Assembly: GCA_934216145.1 (NCBI GenBank)
Contig: CAKQBG010000021.1
Span: 1 to 30,558 of the forward strand
Direction of reading: 5' to 3'
Source: an uncultured Anaeroplasma sp.
Lineage (GTDB): Bacteria; Bacillota_I; Bacilli_A; Acholeplasmatales; Anaeroplasmataceae
DNA: 30,558 nt
Below the pieces are notes generated by a model. That model saw only the letters and a program-made list of their open reading frames with translations, was not told the origin of the DNA and made no database searches. Position numbers and translations under genes: made by a program. Below are positions 7,545 through 15,722 of this stretch, in pieces (the stretch's first letter is position 1; each line of letters begins with the position of its first letter).

Positions 7545-7935
7545 GGATATGCAGGTGTCGGGTTTGTGATTCCGGAGGGGGTGTTTCTTTCTCGACATTG
7601 ACAAACGGAATATCGATCATCCACTCGTGCAGATGCTGCTCCGGCGGTACAACTCTTATGCTGAGAAATCAATCAGCGGCAATGGCATCCATATCTATGG
7701 TATCTGTGACCTTTCACGGCTACCGACCTATATCGATGAAAAAGGAAGGCTCCGTCTTGCAAGGGACTTCTATATGAGGTCCCCGGATGACCTGGAACTT
7801 TATATCGGCGGTATCACCAATCGTTTTGCAGTCTATACCGGAGATGAGGTCAATGACTGCGATATTTGCGATTGTACCGAAGTGGTGCTGACCACACTGG
7901 ATAAGGAAATGCGCCGGAAACCAAAAACAAAATAC
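7545..7935 (+). pseudogene. Internal fragment of a mobile-element primase, frameshifted
   Basis: GC-rich (around half G+C) in an AT-rich genome, so acquired. The frame reads GYAGVGFVIPEGV from 7545, then a one-base shift near 7582-7586 moves to the frame FLDIDKRNIDHPLVQMLLRR. The LDID acid pair and the later SGNGIHIYG segment look like the N-terminal primase/polymerase domain of phage- and ICE-encoded primases. There is no start, and the frame loses meaning near 7935, where integrase sequence begins. The 205-codon frame from 7627 to 8244 is therefore an accidental read-through, not a protein. Confidence 0.7.
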
Positions 7936-7936
7936 A

Positions 7937-8143
7937 GTGAAAGCCGGGATGAATCCGAAAACACTCCAGTACCTCATGGGGCATTCGGACATCGGTGTGA
8001 CCATGAACACATATACGCATCTGGGACTGGAGGATGCCAAAGACGAGATGATCCGTATGGAAGAATTAAACGCAGCCAAGCGAGAACTGGAAAAGGCAAC
8101 TGGAGAAAAAACGACTACTCAAAAGATGTTTTGGGTGGTGTGA
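7937..8143 (+). pseudogene. C-terminal fragment of a tyrosine recombinase (integrase)
   Basis: 68 codons in a frame different from the primase fragment. The catalytic box II tail LMGHSDIGVTMNTYTH (14-29) holds the conserved His and nucleophile-region Tyr of Tn916-like ICE integrases, and the tail LEDAKDEMIRMEELNAAKRELE is typical of them. The Arg-containing box I and the N-terminal DNA-binding domains are gone. The junction with the primase fragment at 7931-7940 marks a large internal deletion that removed most of an element. An intrinsic terminator follows at 8161. Confidence 0.85.
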
Positions 8144-8160
8144 TATGGAGGAAAATAAAA

Positions 8161-8200
8161 GACGCTCTGCTGACCGTGAAGGTGGGCAGGGCGTTTTTTC
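8161..8200 (+). terminator. Terminator after the integrase fragment
   Basis: GC-rich stem ACGCTCTGC / GCAGGGCGT with wobble pairs, extended by ACC/GGT around the loop, then TTTTTTC. Its composition matches the acquired DNA. Confidence 0.75.
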
Positions 8201-8309
8201 TGTGGAGAATTGTTGACGGATATGATAAAATGATAATTGTGTAGTTTTACCTTTTTGAAGGTACAAACTAATTTGAAAGAATATAACAATCGATTACTAT
8301 GGAGGGTGT

Positions 8310-9089
8310 ATGGATTTAAAAGAATTCTATTTTCAGAATATTACTGACGCAGAGTATCATTCTCGCTTTCGTAAGTCAATTGAAAATGTAAATATGGTAT
8401 ATAACATCTTTACTGGGGCTGAGGAAGTTGAAGATTATGAGTTTGTAATTTATGATGCAGAAGAAGCAATTACAAAATATCGAGAATTATGTCAGCCCGA
8501 TGTAAACTTTGATAATGAAAAGAAATGTTGGTTCTATTTGATTTCTTACTACCTGTACAAAATTGGATTTGAGATCAAAGAATTCCCTCGTATATTAGCA
8601 AGACCACCTGTTGACCCTACGGTGTTTACCTATACTGAAATAAGAAATAAGATAATTGCACAAGGAGGCGATGATAATGGTACAGTAAGATATGCAACGA
8701 GAAGAAACTTTATCGCAAGCCTTACGTTTGATCAGAAATCAACTAACATTGAGGTTGACGATTCAATCAATCAAAAGTTTATCCAGATTTCAAATAGACA
8801 GGCCTCTTTTAATAACATGAGCACAGATGAAAAACTCGCAGAGATAGCTAATCTGATAGAAAATATGTTGAAGGTAAATGGGAAGTTTATAACTCCAGAT
8901 TATCAGACTGTGTGTTTTGAGTATATTTCAAACGACATCGTTACGAGTTATAGAAAAAAGATGCATTGTTTCAGACATTCAACGGTTGAGGCAATTGCAG
9001 AAAGGAAATCCTATAGTGAAGAACAAAAGAATTTCTTTGTAGATTTTGGCTTAACGATTGTAAAAGCTATCCATTCATTGACAAAATAA
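8310..9089 (+). CDS. Uncharacterised 259-residue protein of the accessory island
   Basis: I do not recognise the family. It is intact, with GGAGG (8301-8305) just before the ATG and a normal TAA. The protein is soluble, mixed charge, without signal peptide or membrane helix. The N-terminal third is acidic (EEVEDYEF, DAEEA) and the C-terminal third looks helical, with RKKMHCFRHS around 215-224. Its G+C is intermediate between the core genome and the primase/integrase collage. It lies directly after the integrase remnant and its terminator, the usual place for cargo genes of integrative elements. An antiphage or toxin role is conceivable but nothing in the sequence proves it. Confidence 0.7.
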   Translation: MDLKEFYFQNITDAEYHSRFRKSIENVNMVYNIFTGAEEVEDYEFVIYDAEEAITKYRELCQPDVNFDNEKKCWFYLISYYLYKIGFEIKEFPRILARPPVDPTVFTYTEIRNKIIAQGGDDNGTVRYATRRNFIASLTFDQKSTNIEVDDSINQKFIQISNRQASFNNMSTDEKLAEIANLIENMLKVNGKFITPDYQTVCFEYISNDIVTSYRKKMHCFRHSTVEAIAERKSYSEEQKNFFVDFGLTIVKAIHSLTK

Positions 9090-9297
9090 GCTGTTGTAAA
9101 ATGATAAAACTTCCGTTTAGATGTTACGGAAGAACGGTAGTAACACAGCCTTGGTTTTACTACTGTTTGACTACTACAGCTTGCTCCAACTTGCACTATT
9201 TTGCCCCATTTCAGCATTTCTGTGATAGAATAAACGGAAATACACCCGAAAAAATGGGTGGCAAATCGAAGCAAATCAAGGCAGAATACGGTATTTT
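9090..9297. other. Right-hand non-coding end of the accessory island
   Basis: About 200 bases without a credible gene. Visible structures are a perfect 7-bp inverted repeat CTTCCGT / ACGGAAG (9110-9132), a looser GTAGTAA/TTACTAC pair after it, and CACCC/GGGTG (9243-9260). The hairpins could terminate the upstream gene although T runs are weak. An attachment site would be expected near here, but I found no direct repeat matching the left junction. Confidence 0.5.
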
Positions 9298-9312
9298 AGG
9301 AGGAATTACATT

Positions 9313-9780
9313 TTGATAAAAATATTATTTATTTGCCACGGCAATATATGTAGAAGTCCCATGGCTGAATATTTATTTAAGGATTATGTTTCTAAGAAAA
9401 ATATGGATTCTAGCTTTGAAATAGCCTCTAAGGCTACATCAGCTGAAGAATTAGGTAATCCTATTTATCCACCAGTTAAAAGAATATTAGATAGTCTTAA
9501 TATTGATTCTAGTAAGCATAGAGCTAGTAGAGTTAAGGAAAGTGATTATGATTATTATGATTATATAGTTTGTATGGATGATAATAATATTTATAATTTA
9601 AAAAGAATATTTAAAAATGATAATAAGCATAAAATAACTAAACTACTAGATTATACTGATTTGAAAAGGGATGTTTTAGATCCTTGGTATACAAGAAACT
9701 TTATTGATTGTTATAATGATATAGTAAAAGGTATAGATTGTTTATACCACTACATAATAAAAGATAACTTAACTAAATAG
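9313..9780 (+). CDS. Low-molecular-weight protein tyrosine phosphatase
   Basis: 155 residues, cytosolic. The phosphate-binding loop CHGNICRS (8-15) gives the C-X5-R-S signature with nucleophile C8 and R14, and the general acid Asp lies in DPWYTR near the C-terminus. Bacterial members dephosphorylate protein tyrosine or arginine; the specificity is not visible here. The start is TTG at 9313, supported by AGGAGG at 9298-9303 and by the family's usual N-terminus (KILFICHGN). The island ends immediately upstream, so its original promoter may have been displaced. Confidence 0.93.
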   Translation: MIKILFICHGNICRSPMAEYLFKDYVSKKNMDSSFEIASKATSAEELGNPIYPPVKRILDSLNIDSSKHRASRVKESDYDYYDYIVCMDDNNIYNLKRIFKNDNKHKITKLLDYTDLKRDVLDPWYTRNFIDCYNDIVKGIDCLYHYIIKDNLTK

Positions 9781-9786
9781 ATTTTC

Positions 9787-9815
9787 TTTATTTATGGTAA
9801 AAAATGTTGTATAAT
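9787..9815 (+). promoter_or_regulatory. Promoter of the yutD-like operon
   Basis: Perfect -10 TATAAT (9810-9815), 17-bp spacing and a weak -35 TTTATT (9787-9792), 19 bases before the yutD ATG. Confidence 0.6.
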
Positions 9816-9833
9816 GGTATTAGGTGATTTTAG

Positions 9834-10544
9834 ATGTTGTTTAAATGTATTAAAGGTATGTTTCAGCTACAAGAGAATTATAGGGATGCCTTTGATTTAG
9901 AAATGTTTGTAAGTAAGTATATAGAGGAATGCTTTGATAGATATCCTTATTTAGTTGGAGATATTTCTTCTGGTATATTACGCTTAAAGGGATTTGAAAA
10001 CAATCCTAAAAGTGATAGCTATATAGGAAATGTTAGAGGGTATTTAGAAACCTCATGTTCATTTGGGTGTCCATATTACATCATTAAAAGAGTTAAAAGT
10101 GACGCAGAATATGAAAATCTAGAGAACGCTGAAAAGAATAAAAAGCCTATAGAGGAAAAACCTTTAATTACACCTATTATTAAGGAAAGCTTTGATAAGG
10201 AATCCCTTATTTTAAAGTCTACTCCAAAGGTAAAGGCAAGAATTCATATTGATTCAACTAAAATAAATAAAATTCCACAGGGAATATTACCTAAGGATTT
10301 GGAAGAAATAATTAAACAGGATGCTAAGGAAAGCTCTAATCCTAAAAAGGAAGAAAGTACTCAGCATGTTGAAACAGCTTCTTATGTATCTGCTAGTCCG
10401 GATTTTGATCCTTCTAAGATTAAGAAGAATAGAAATGATATGAGACAAAATAATAACAGGAATAATAATAACAATAATAGTAACAATAATAATAAACATA
10501 AGAAGAATAATAAGAATAAATCTTCAAATTCAAATAAAGTATAG
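9834..10544 (+). CDS. yutD: YutD family (DUF1027) protein with an Asn-rich tail
   Basis: The first 95 or so residues match the YutD family: DLEMFVSKYIEECFDRYPYLVGDIS, then LRLKGFE, and SCSFGCPYYIIKR at about 73-85. In Bacillus this family is about 100 residues; here a charged linker (about 95-195) and a tail of mostly Asn, Lys and Ser (about 200-236) are added. Function is not established. The start follows AGGTGATTTT. In B. subtilis yutD lies near yunB, as here apart from the inserted island. The nifU-domain gene follows after eight bases. Confidence 0.85.
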   Translation: MLFKCIKGMFQLQENYRDAFDLEMFVSKYIEECFDRYPYLVGDISSGILRLKGFENNPKSDSYIGNVRGYLETSCSFGCPYYIIKRVKSDAEYENLENAEKNKKPIEEKPLITPIIKESFDKESLILKSTPKVKARIHIDSTKINKIPQGILPKDLEEIIKQDAKESSNPKKEESTQHVETASYVSASPDFDPSKIKKNRNDMRQNNNRNNNNNNSNNNNKHKKNNKNKSSNSNKV

Positions 10545-10552
10545 AGGTTTTT

Positions 10553-10801
10553 ATGGAAAAGGATAATGATGAAATAATTGCAGAAATAAATAGAATTTTA
10601 GATAAAGTTCGCCCTTATTTAAATTCAGAGGGTGGAGATTTAGAATTTATTAAATATGAGGATGGAATAGTTTATATTAAAATGCTTGGAGCATGTATGG
10701 ATTGTGGTGCATTAGATTCTACTTTAAAGGATGGAATTGAAGCACTATTGGTTGAATATGTTCCTGAAGTAATTGAAGTAAGAAATGTAATTGAACAATA
10801 A
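10553..10801 (+). CDS. NifU C-terminal-domain protein (Fe-S scaffold, YutI-like)
   Basis: 82 residues forming a single NifU C-terminal domain: EINRILDKVRPYLNSEGGD at the start and GACMDCG with the Fe-S binding C48 and C51. Such Nfu proteins carry or deliver iron-sulfur clusters in the cytosol; NrdG in this window is one potential client of cluster supply in general. It lies eight bases after yutD and ends just before the DUF212 gene, so the three form an operon. Confidence 0.92.
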   Translation: MEKDNDEIIAEINRILDKVRPYLNSEGGDLEFIKYEDGIVYIKMLGACMDCGALDSTLKDGIEALLVEYVPEVIEVRNVIEQ

Positions 10802-10814
10802 AGGAGTGTGTACT

Positions 10815-11330
10815 ATGTTTTTAACAGAAACAAATCAAGATAATGCATTAGCTAATATTTTTTCATGTAGGGCTATGCAATGCTTGTATATTTGTACTAT
10901 TGCAATGCTATTAGCCCAAATAATGAAATTCATTATTTATAGTATAAGAGATAAAAAGCCAAATTGGCATATGCTATCCTCAACTGGAGGCTTTCCATCA
11001 TCTCATACAGCTTTTACAGCATCTTTATGTATCACTCTTGCGATGTTTCAAATTCATGATTATGGAGAATTAGATTGGTCATTTGCGGTTGCTTTTGCTT
11101 TCTGTATGATTACTATTACAGATGCTAGAGGTGTTAGATTTGAAGCTTCAAAGCATGCTAAGATTTTAAATAATCTTGTTGCTTCTTATTCCGAAGAGGA
11201 GCGAAGAATGCTTGGCTATGGTGATAATGGTCATTTAAAGGAGCTTCTTGGTCATAAGGGTAAAGAGGTTTTAGGTGGCTTTTTAGTAGCTGGAATTGTC
11301 TCTATTATTGGTTTCATGATTTGTATTTAA
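10815..11330 (+). CDS. yuiD: Divergent PAP2 (DUF212) membrane protein, YuiD-like
   Basis: 171 residues with membrane helices at about 20-37, 55-75, 82-100 and 150-168. The family signature is clear: STGGFPSSHTA (about 54-64) and TDARGVRFEASKHAKILN (about 97-114), matching the divergent PAP2 family related to acid phosphatases, whose substrate is unknown. ATG 10815 is preferred over an in-frame ATG at 10791, because AAGGAG (10801-10806) serves 10815 and the earlier start lies inside the previous gene. Confidence 0.9.
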   Translation: MFLTETNQDNALANIFSCRAMQCLYICTIAMLLAQIMKFIIYSIRDKKPNWHMLSSTGGFPSSHTAFTASLCITLAMFQIHDYGELDWSFAVAFAFCMITITDARGVRFEASKHAKILNNLVASYSEEERRMLGYGDNGHLKELLGHKGKEVLGGFLVAGIVSIIGFMICI

Positions 11331-11331
11331 T

Positions 11332-11380
11332 AAACTATGCTGGTGCTATATTGCTATTATAGTCCTAGCATAGTTTTTTT
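11332..11380 (+). terminator. Terminator after the DUF212 gene
   Basis: Stem AAACTATGCT / AGCATAGTTT with a 19-base loop containing a further small pairing, then TTTTTTT. Confidence 0.85.
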
Positions 11381-11382
11381 CT

Positions 11383-11410
11383 TTTATTTTTATGATGATT
11401 GTGGTATAAT
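11383..11410 (+). promoter_or_regulatory. pgi promoter
   Basis: Perfect -10 TATAAT (11405-11410) with weak -35 TTTATT (11383-11388), 16-bp spacing. The pgi ATG lies 26 bases downstream behind GAGGAGG. Confidence 0.65.
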
Positions 11411-11436
11411 TTAGGTAAATTAGAGGAGGATTTAAT

Positions 11437-12771
11437 ATGTCAAACAAATTAATTTTAGACATTTCTAAGACAAAGGCATTTTATACACCTGAGGATTATG
11501 AAAATGTAAAAAAAGAAGTAGTAGAGGCTCATAAGCTTCTTCGTTCAAAAAAAGGAGCTGGAAATGATTTCTTAGGCTGGTTAGATTTACCTGTTTCTTA
11601 TGATAAGAATGAATTTGAAAGAATTAAGAAGGCTGCAAAGAGAATTCAAGAACAATCTAAGGTATTATTAGCTATTGGAATTGGAGGATCTTACTTAGGT
11701 GCTCGTTCAGCTATTGAAATGCTAAAGAGATATTTTAATCAGGATGGTGTTGAGGTAATATTTGTTGGTAATCATATTTCTTCAACATATACTCATCAAT
11801 TATTAGATTATTTAAAGGATAAGGATTATAGTATAAATGTAATTTCTAAGTCAGGTACTACAACAGAACCAGCAATTGCTTTTAGAATTTTTAAGGAAGC
11901 TCTAGAGGAAAAATATGGTAAAGAAGAAGCAAAGAATAGAATTTATGCTACAACTGATAAGGCTCGTGGAGCATTAAAGACTTTAGCTGATGCTGAAGGA
12001 TATGAGGAATTTGTAGTTCCTGATGATGTTGGTGGTAGATTCTCAGTTTTAACTGCAGTTGGTTTATTACCTATTGCCGCAAGTGGTGTTGATATTGACC
12101 AAATGATGCAAGGTGCATTAGATAGCTATAATTACTATAAGGAAGAGGATGTTGAAAAGAATGATGCATTAAAGTATGCATTAGTTAGAAATGTTCTTTA
12201 TAGAAATGGTAAGAAGATTGAAATGCTTGTTAACTATGAACCAAAGTTAAATTACTTTAGTGAATGGTGGAAGCAATTATATGGTGAATCAGAGGGTAAG
12301 GATGGAAAGGGTATTTGGATTACATCTGCTTCCTTCTCAACTGACCTACATTCATTAGGACAAATGATTCAGGATGGTGAGAGAACATTATTTGAAACTG
12401 TTATTAATGTTGAAAATCCTGAAGAGGATATTATTATTAAATCAGATAAGGACAATTTAGATGGTCTTAATTTCTTAGCTGGTAAATCTATGGATTATGT
12501 AAATAAGATGGCAATGAGTGGAACAATGCTAGCTCATGTTGATGGTGGAGTTCCTAATATGAGAGTTACTATTCCTAATATTTCTGCCTATACATATGGA
12601 TATATGGTTTACTTCTTTGAATTAGCCTGTGGTGTATCTGCTTATACTCTAGGAGTTAATCCATTCAATCAACCAGGTGTTGAATCATATAAGAAGAATA
12701 TGTTTGCATTACTTGGTAAGCCAGGATATGAAAAGATGAAGGATGAACTTTTAGCTAAGCTAAATAAGTAA
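11437..12771 (+). CDS. pgi: Glucose-6-phosphate isomerase
   Basis: Interconverts glucose-6-P and fructose-6-P in glycolysis. At 444 residues it has the usual length of the short Bacillus-type enzyme. Conserved SIS-fold elements are the phosphate-binding [10 protein letters not shown] (about 137-146), the glycine-rich [11 protein letters not shown] (about 81-91) and the C-terminal [10 protein letters not shown] with the catalytic Lys region. It is a single-gene transcription unit between its own promoter and terminator, with good codon adaptation compared with neighbours. Confidence 0.97.
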   Translation: MSNKLILDISKTKAFYTPEDYENVKKEVVEAHKLLRSKKGAGNDFLGWLDLPVSYDKNEFERIKKAAKRIQEQSKVLLAIGIGGSYLGARSAIEMLKRYFNQDGVEVIFVGNHISSTYTHQLLDYLKDKDYSINVISKSGTTTEPAIAFRIFKEALEEKYGKEEAKNRIYATTDKARGALKTLADAEGYEEFVVPDDVGGRFSVLTAVGLLPIAASGVDIDQMMQGALDSYNYYKEEDVEKNDALKYALVRNVLYRNGKKIEMLVNYEPKLNYFSEWWKQLYGESEGKDGKGIWITSASFSTDLHSLGQMIQDGERTLFETVINVENPEEDIIIKSDKDNLDGLNFLAGKSMDYVNKMAMSGTMLAHVDGGVPNMRVTIPNISAYTYGYMVYFFELACGVSAYTLGVNPFNQPGVESYKKNMFALLGKPGYEKMKDELLAKLNK

Positions 12772-12783
12772 TACTAATACGAA

Positions 12784-12813
12784 ATGCTTCCCCTTAATCG
12801 GGAGGCTTTTTTA
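12784..12813 (+). terminator. pgi terminator
   Basis: Stem GCTTCCC / GGGAGGC (one wobble) with a short loop followed by TTTTTTATTT. Confidence 0.85.
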
Positions 12814-12814
12814 T

Positions 12815-13027
12815 TTGTAACATAAATTGTTTATTCTTAATTATAAATTTAATTTATAAAAAAATAGTTAAAATTTTAAAATGTTTATATTTTATATACA
12901 ATTTATAAAATATGTATTTTCTAGTAAAACATTGTATAAAAACAATAACAAAATAACATTTAAATTATAAATGAAATTTATGAAACAAAAGTAAAATATT
13001 ATAAAATATTAATATTGTATATTATAA
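12815..13027. other. AT-rich spacer upstream of nrdD
   Basis: About 210 bases of nearly pure A and T between the pgi terminator and the nrdD promoter. I see no gene and no convincing NrdR box. Runs of A and T with short imperfect palindromes could support bent DNA or regulator binding, but composition alone produces such patterns. Confidence 0.5.
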
Positions 13028-13056
13028 TTGATTGATAATATAATAAATGATAGAAT
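13028..13056 (+). promoter_or_regulatory. nrdD-nrdG-dut promoter
   Basis: -35 TTGATT (13028-13033), 17 bp, -10 TAGAAT (13051-13056). The mntP promoter at 28910 has the same hexamers and spacing. The ATG lies 34 bases downstream, with AAAGAGG before it. Confidence 0.65.
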
Positions 13057-13089
13057 ATTTTTACATTCATTATAAAGAGGTGTACTTTT

Positions 13090-15216
13090 ATGGGAAATAT
13101 TTATATTGTTAAAAAGGATGGAACATTGGAATTATTCAATCCTGAAAAGATCAGAAGAGCAGTTACTAAATCTGCTAGTAGAGTATTAATTGACTTTACT
13201 GAAGATGATTTAAATAGTATTGTTGATACTGTTCTTAATAGTATTAATGAAAAGAATTTGACTAATGTATCTATTGAGCAAATGCATAACTTTGTTGAGG
13301 GATCACTTGAGACACATTTCCCAACTGTCGCAAAAAGTTATCGTGATTATAGAAACTATAAGCAGGACTTCGTCCATATGCTTGATGAGGTATATACAAA
13401 GAGTCAATCTATTATGTATATTGGTGATAAGGAAAATTCTAATACAGATAGTGCTTTAGTATCTACAAAAAGAAGCTTGATCTATAATCAATTAAATAAA
13501 GAATTATATAAGAAATTTTTCTTAAATGTTGAAGAACTACAGGCTATTAATGATGGATATATCTATGTTCACGATATGTCTGCTCGTAGAGATACAATGA
13601 ATTGCTGTCTTTTTGACGTTCAATCAGTATTAAAAGGTGGCTTTGAGATGGGTAATATTTGGTATAATGAGCCAAAGAGTCTTGATGTTGCCTTTGATGT
13701 TATTGGTGATATTGTTTTATCTACTGCTGCTCAGCAATATGGTGGATTTACTGTTCCATCAATTGATTTAATACTTGATGAGTTTGCTGAAAAGTCATTC
13801 CAAAGATATTATCATAAATATGTAGGATTAGGTTTAACTAGAGCTAAAGCTAATGAACAGGCTTTAGAGGATGTTAGAACTGAATTTAAGCAAGGCTGGC
13901 AAGGACTTGAATATAAGTTTAATACAGTAGGCTCAAGCCGTGGAGATTATCCGTTTATTACTGTAACACTAGGTACTGGTACATCTAGATTTGCGAAGAT
14001 GTGCACTATGGAGTGCTTAAAGGTTAGACGTGGTGGACAAGGTAAGCCTGGTAGAAAGAGACCAGTTTTATTCCCTAAAATTGTTTTCCTATATGATAAG
14101 GATTTACATGGTCCTGGCTGTATTAATGAGGACTTATTTGAAGAGGGATTATTATGCTCTTCAAAGACAATGTATCCAGATTGGTTAAGCTTAACTGGTG
14201 AGGGATATGTTGCGAGTGTTTATAAAAAATATGGTGCGATTATTTCCCCAATGGGCTGTCGTGCCTTCCTATCTCCTTGGTTTGAAAGAGGTGGAAGCCA
14301 TCAAGCAGATGATGATGACAAGCCTGTATTTGTTGGTAGATTTAATATTGGTGCTGTATCATTACATTTACCTATGATATTAGCTAAGGCACGTAAAGAA
14401 TCTAAGGATTTTTATGAGGTATTAGATTATTATTTAGAGTTAATTCGTAAGCTTCATTGTCGTACATATGATTATTTAGGTGAGATGCGTGCTTCTACAA
14501 ATCCTCTTGCTTATTGTCAAGGTGGCTTTTATGGTGGACATTTACAACCTAATGAAAAGATTAAGCCTTTACTAAAGAGTGCTACAGCTTCATTTGGCTT
14601 TACAGCTTTGAATGAATTACAGGAGCTTTATAATGGTAAAAGTATTGCGGAGGATGGAGAATTTGCTTTAGAGGTCATTAAATATATTAATGAGAAGATT
14701 AATAAGTTCAAGGAAGAAGATGGCCATCTATACGCTATGTATGGTACTCCTGCTGAGAATTTATGTGGTTTACAAATAACTCAATTTAGAAAAAAATACG
14801 GTATTGTAGAGAATGTTTCTGATAGACCATATGTTTCTAATTCATTCCATTGTCATGTTACAGAGGATATTTCTCCAATTGAAAAGCAAGATAAAGAAAA
14901 GAGATTTTGGGATTACGCAAATGGTGGAAAGATTCAATATGTTAAATATCCAATTGACTACAATATTGACGCGATTAGATGCTTAATTCGTCGTGCAATG
15001 GATTTGGGCTTCTATGAGGGTGTAAATCTATCACTTGCTTATTGTGAGGATTGTGGACATCAAGAATTAGCTATGGATGTATGTCCAAAGTGTGGCAGTA
15101 AAAATTTAACTAAGATTGAAAGAATGAATGGCTATTTATCATATTCAAGAGTAAATGGCGATACACGTTTAAATGACGCTAAAATGGCTGAAATTGCAGA
15201 AAGGAAGAGTATGTAA
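13090..15216 (+). CDS. nrdD: Anaerobic (class III) ribonucleoside-triphosphate reductase NrdD
   Basis: Reduces ribonucleotides to deoxyribonucleotides without oxygen through a glycyl radical. The 708 residues begin with an ATP-cone regulatory domain (about 1-95, starting YIVKKDGTLELFNPEKI). The C-terminus holds a zinc site (CEDC and CPKC, about 655-672) and the glycyl-radical region RMNGYLSYSRVNGDTRLND, where the Gly of NGYL is the likely radical site. The stop overlaps the nrdG ATG (TAATG). A GGAAATATT start region follows AAAGAGG. Its presence indicates anaerobic growth. Confidence 0.97.
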   Translation: MGNIYIVKKDGTLELFNPEKIRRAVTKSASRVLIDFTEDDLNSIVDTVLNSINEKNLTNVSIEQMHNFVEGSLETHFPTVAKSYRDYRNYKQDFVHMLDEVYTKSQSIMYIGDKENSNTDSALVSTKRSLIYNQLNKELYKKFFLNVEELQAINDGYIYVHDMSARRDTMNCCLFDVQSVLKGGFEMGNIWYNEPKSLDVAFDVIGDIVLSTAAQQYGGFTVPSIDLILDEFAEKSFQRYYHKYVGLGLTRAKANEQALEDVRTEFKQGWQGLEYKFNTVGSSRGDYPFITVTLGTGTSRFAKMCTMECLKVRRGGQGKPGRKRPVLFPKIVFLYDKDLHGPGCINEDLFEEGLLCSSKTMYPDWLSLTGEGYVASVYKKYGAIISPMGCRAFLSPWFERGGSHQADDDDKPVFVGRFNIGAVSLHLPMILAKARKESKDFYEVLDYYLELIRKLHCRTYDYLGEMRASTNPLAYCQGGFYGGHLQPNEKIKPLLKSATASFGFTALNELQELYNGKSIAEDGEFALEVIKYINEKINKFKEEDGHLYAMYGTPAENLCGLQITQFRKKYGIVENVSDRPYVSNSFHCHVTEDISPIEKQDKEKRFWDYANGGKIQYVKYPIDYNIDAIRCLIRRAMDLGFYEGVNLSLAYCEDCGHQELAMDVCPKCGSKNLTKIERMNGYLSYSRVNGDTRLNDAKMAEIAERKSM

Positions 15217-15722
15217 TGCGTTATCATAATATAACAAAGGATGATATGTTAAATGGTAGCGGATTACGTGTTGTCCTTTGGGTTGCGGGCTGTGGACATC
15301 ATTGTCCAGGCTGTCAAAATCCAATTACACATGATCCAATGGGAGGTATTCCCTTTGATGAGGCAGCTAAGGAAGAAATATTTAATGAGCTTCGTAAGGA
15401 TTATGTTGCAGGAATAACATTTAGTGGTGGAGATCCACTTCATCCAATTAATGTTAATGATATTGGTGAATTAATTGCTGAAATAAATGCTAAATTTCCT
15501 AATAAAACAAAATGGCTTTATACAGGCTATACCTATGAACAAATCTCAAGCCTACCATTTATTTCTATGCTAGATGTAATTTGTGATGGTAGATTTGAAA
15601 TGGATAAATATGATCCAAAGCTACATTGGGTTGGTAGTTCTAATCAAAGGGTAATTGATATTAAGGCTACTAAAAGAGAAGGAAGAATAGTTCTATATAA
15701 GGATGGGTCTATTGATGGATAA
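15216..15722 (+). CDS. nrdG: Anaerobic RNR activating enzyme NrdG (radical SAM)
   Basis: 168 residues. The radical-SAM cluster motif CGHHCPGC gives C26, C30 and C33, binding the 4Fe-4S cluster that cleaves S-adenosylmethionine to generate the glycyl radical on NrdD. The TFSGGDP motif (about 68-74) is the SAM-binding GGE-type segment. Overlap with nrdD ensures coupled synthesis of the pair. The 3' end overlaps the dUTPase start. Confidence 0.96.
   Translation: MRYHNITKDDMLNGSGLRVVLWVAGCGHHCPGCQNPITHDPMGGIPFDEAAKEEIFNELRKDYVAGITFSGGDPLHPINVNDIGELIAEINAKFPNKTKWLYTGYTYEQISSLPFISMLDVICDGRFEMDKYDPKLHWVGSSNQRVIDIKATKREGRIVLYKDGSIDG

Noticed and set aside
7720..8079. 119-codon minus-strand frame
   Set aside because: Antisense to the primase and integrase remnants, where higher GC lowers stop frequency.
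7627..8244. 205-codon frame treated as one gene
   Set aside because: The first 100 or so codons are a primase fragment; the rest is the integrase fragment read in the wrong frame. It has no valid start.
7500..9312. Direct repeats as attachment sites of the integrase element
   Set aside because: I compared both junction regions and found no shared sequence long enough to be an att core; one end is probably deleted.
9011..9316. Overlapping 87- and 71-codon frames on opposite strands (9011-9274 minus, 9101-9316 plus)
   Set aside because: No RBS, no family resemblance, and the region holds hairpins rather than coding structure; the plus frame also runs into the phosphatase start.
12815..13089. 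NrdR box upstream of nrdD
   Set aside because: Several AT palindromes roughly resemble the box, but none has the flanking ACA/TGT pattern; composition explains them.
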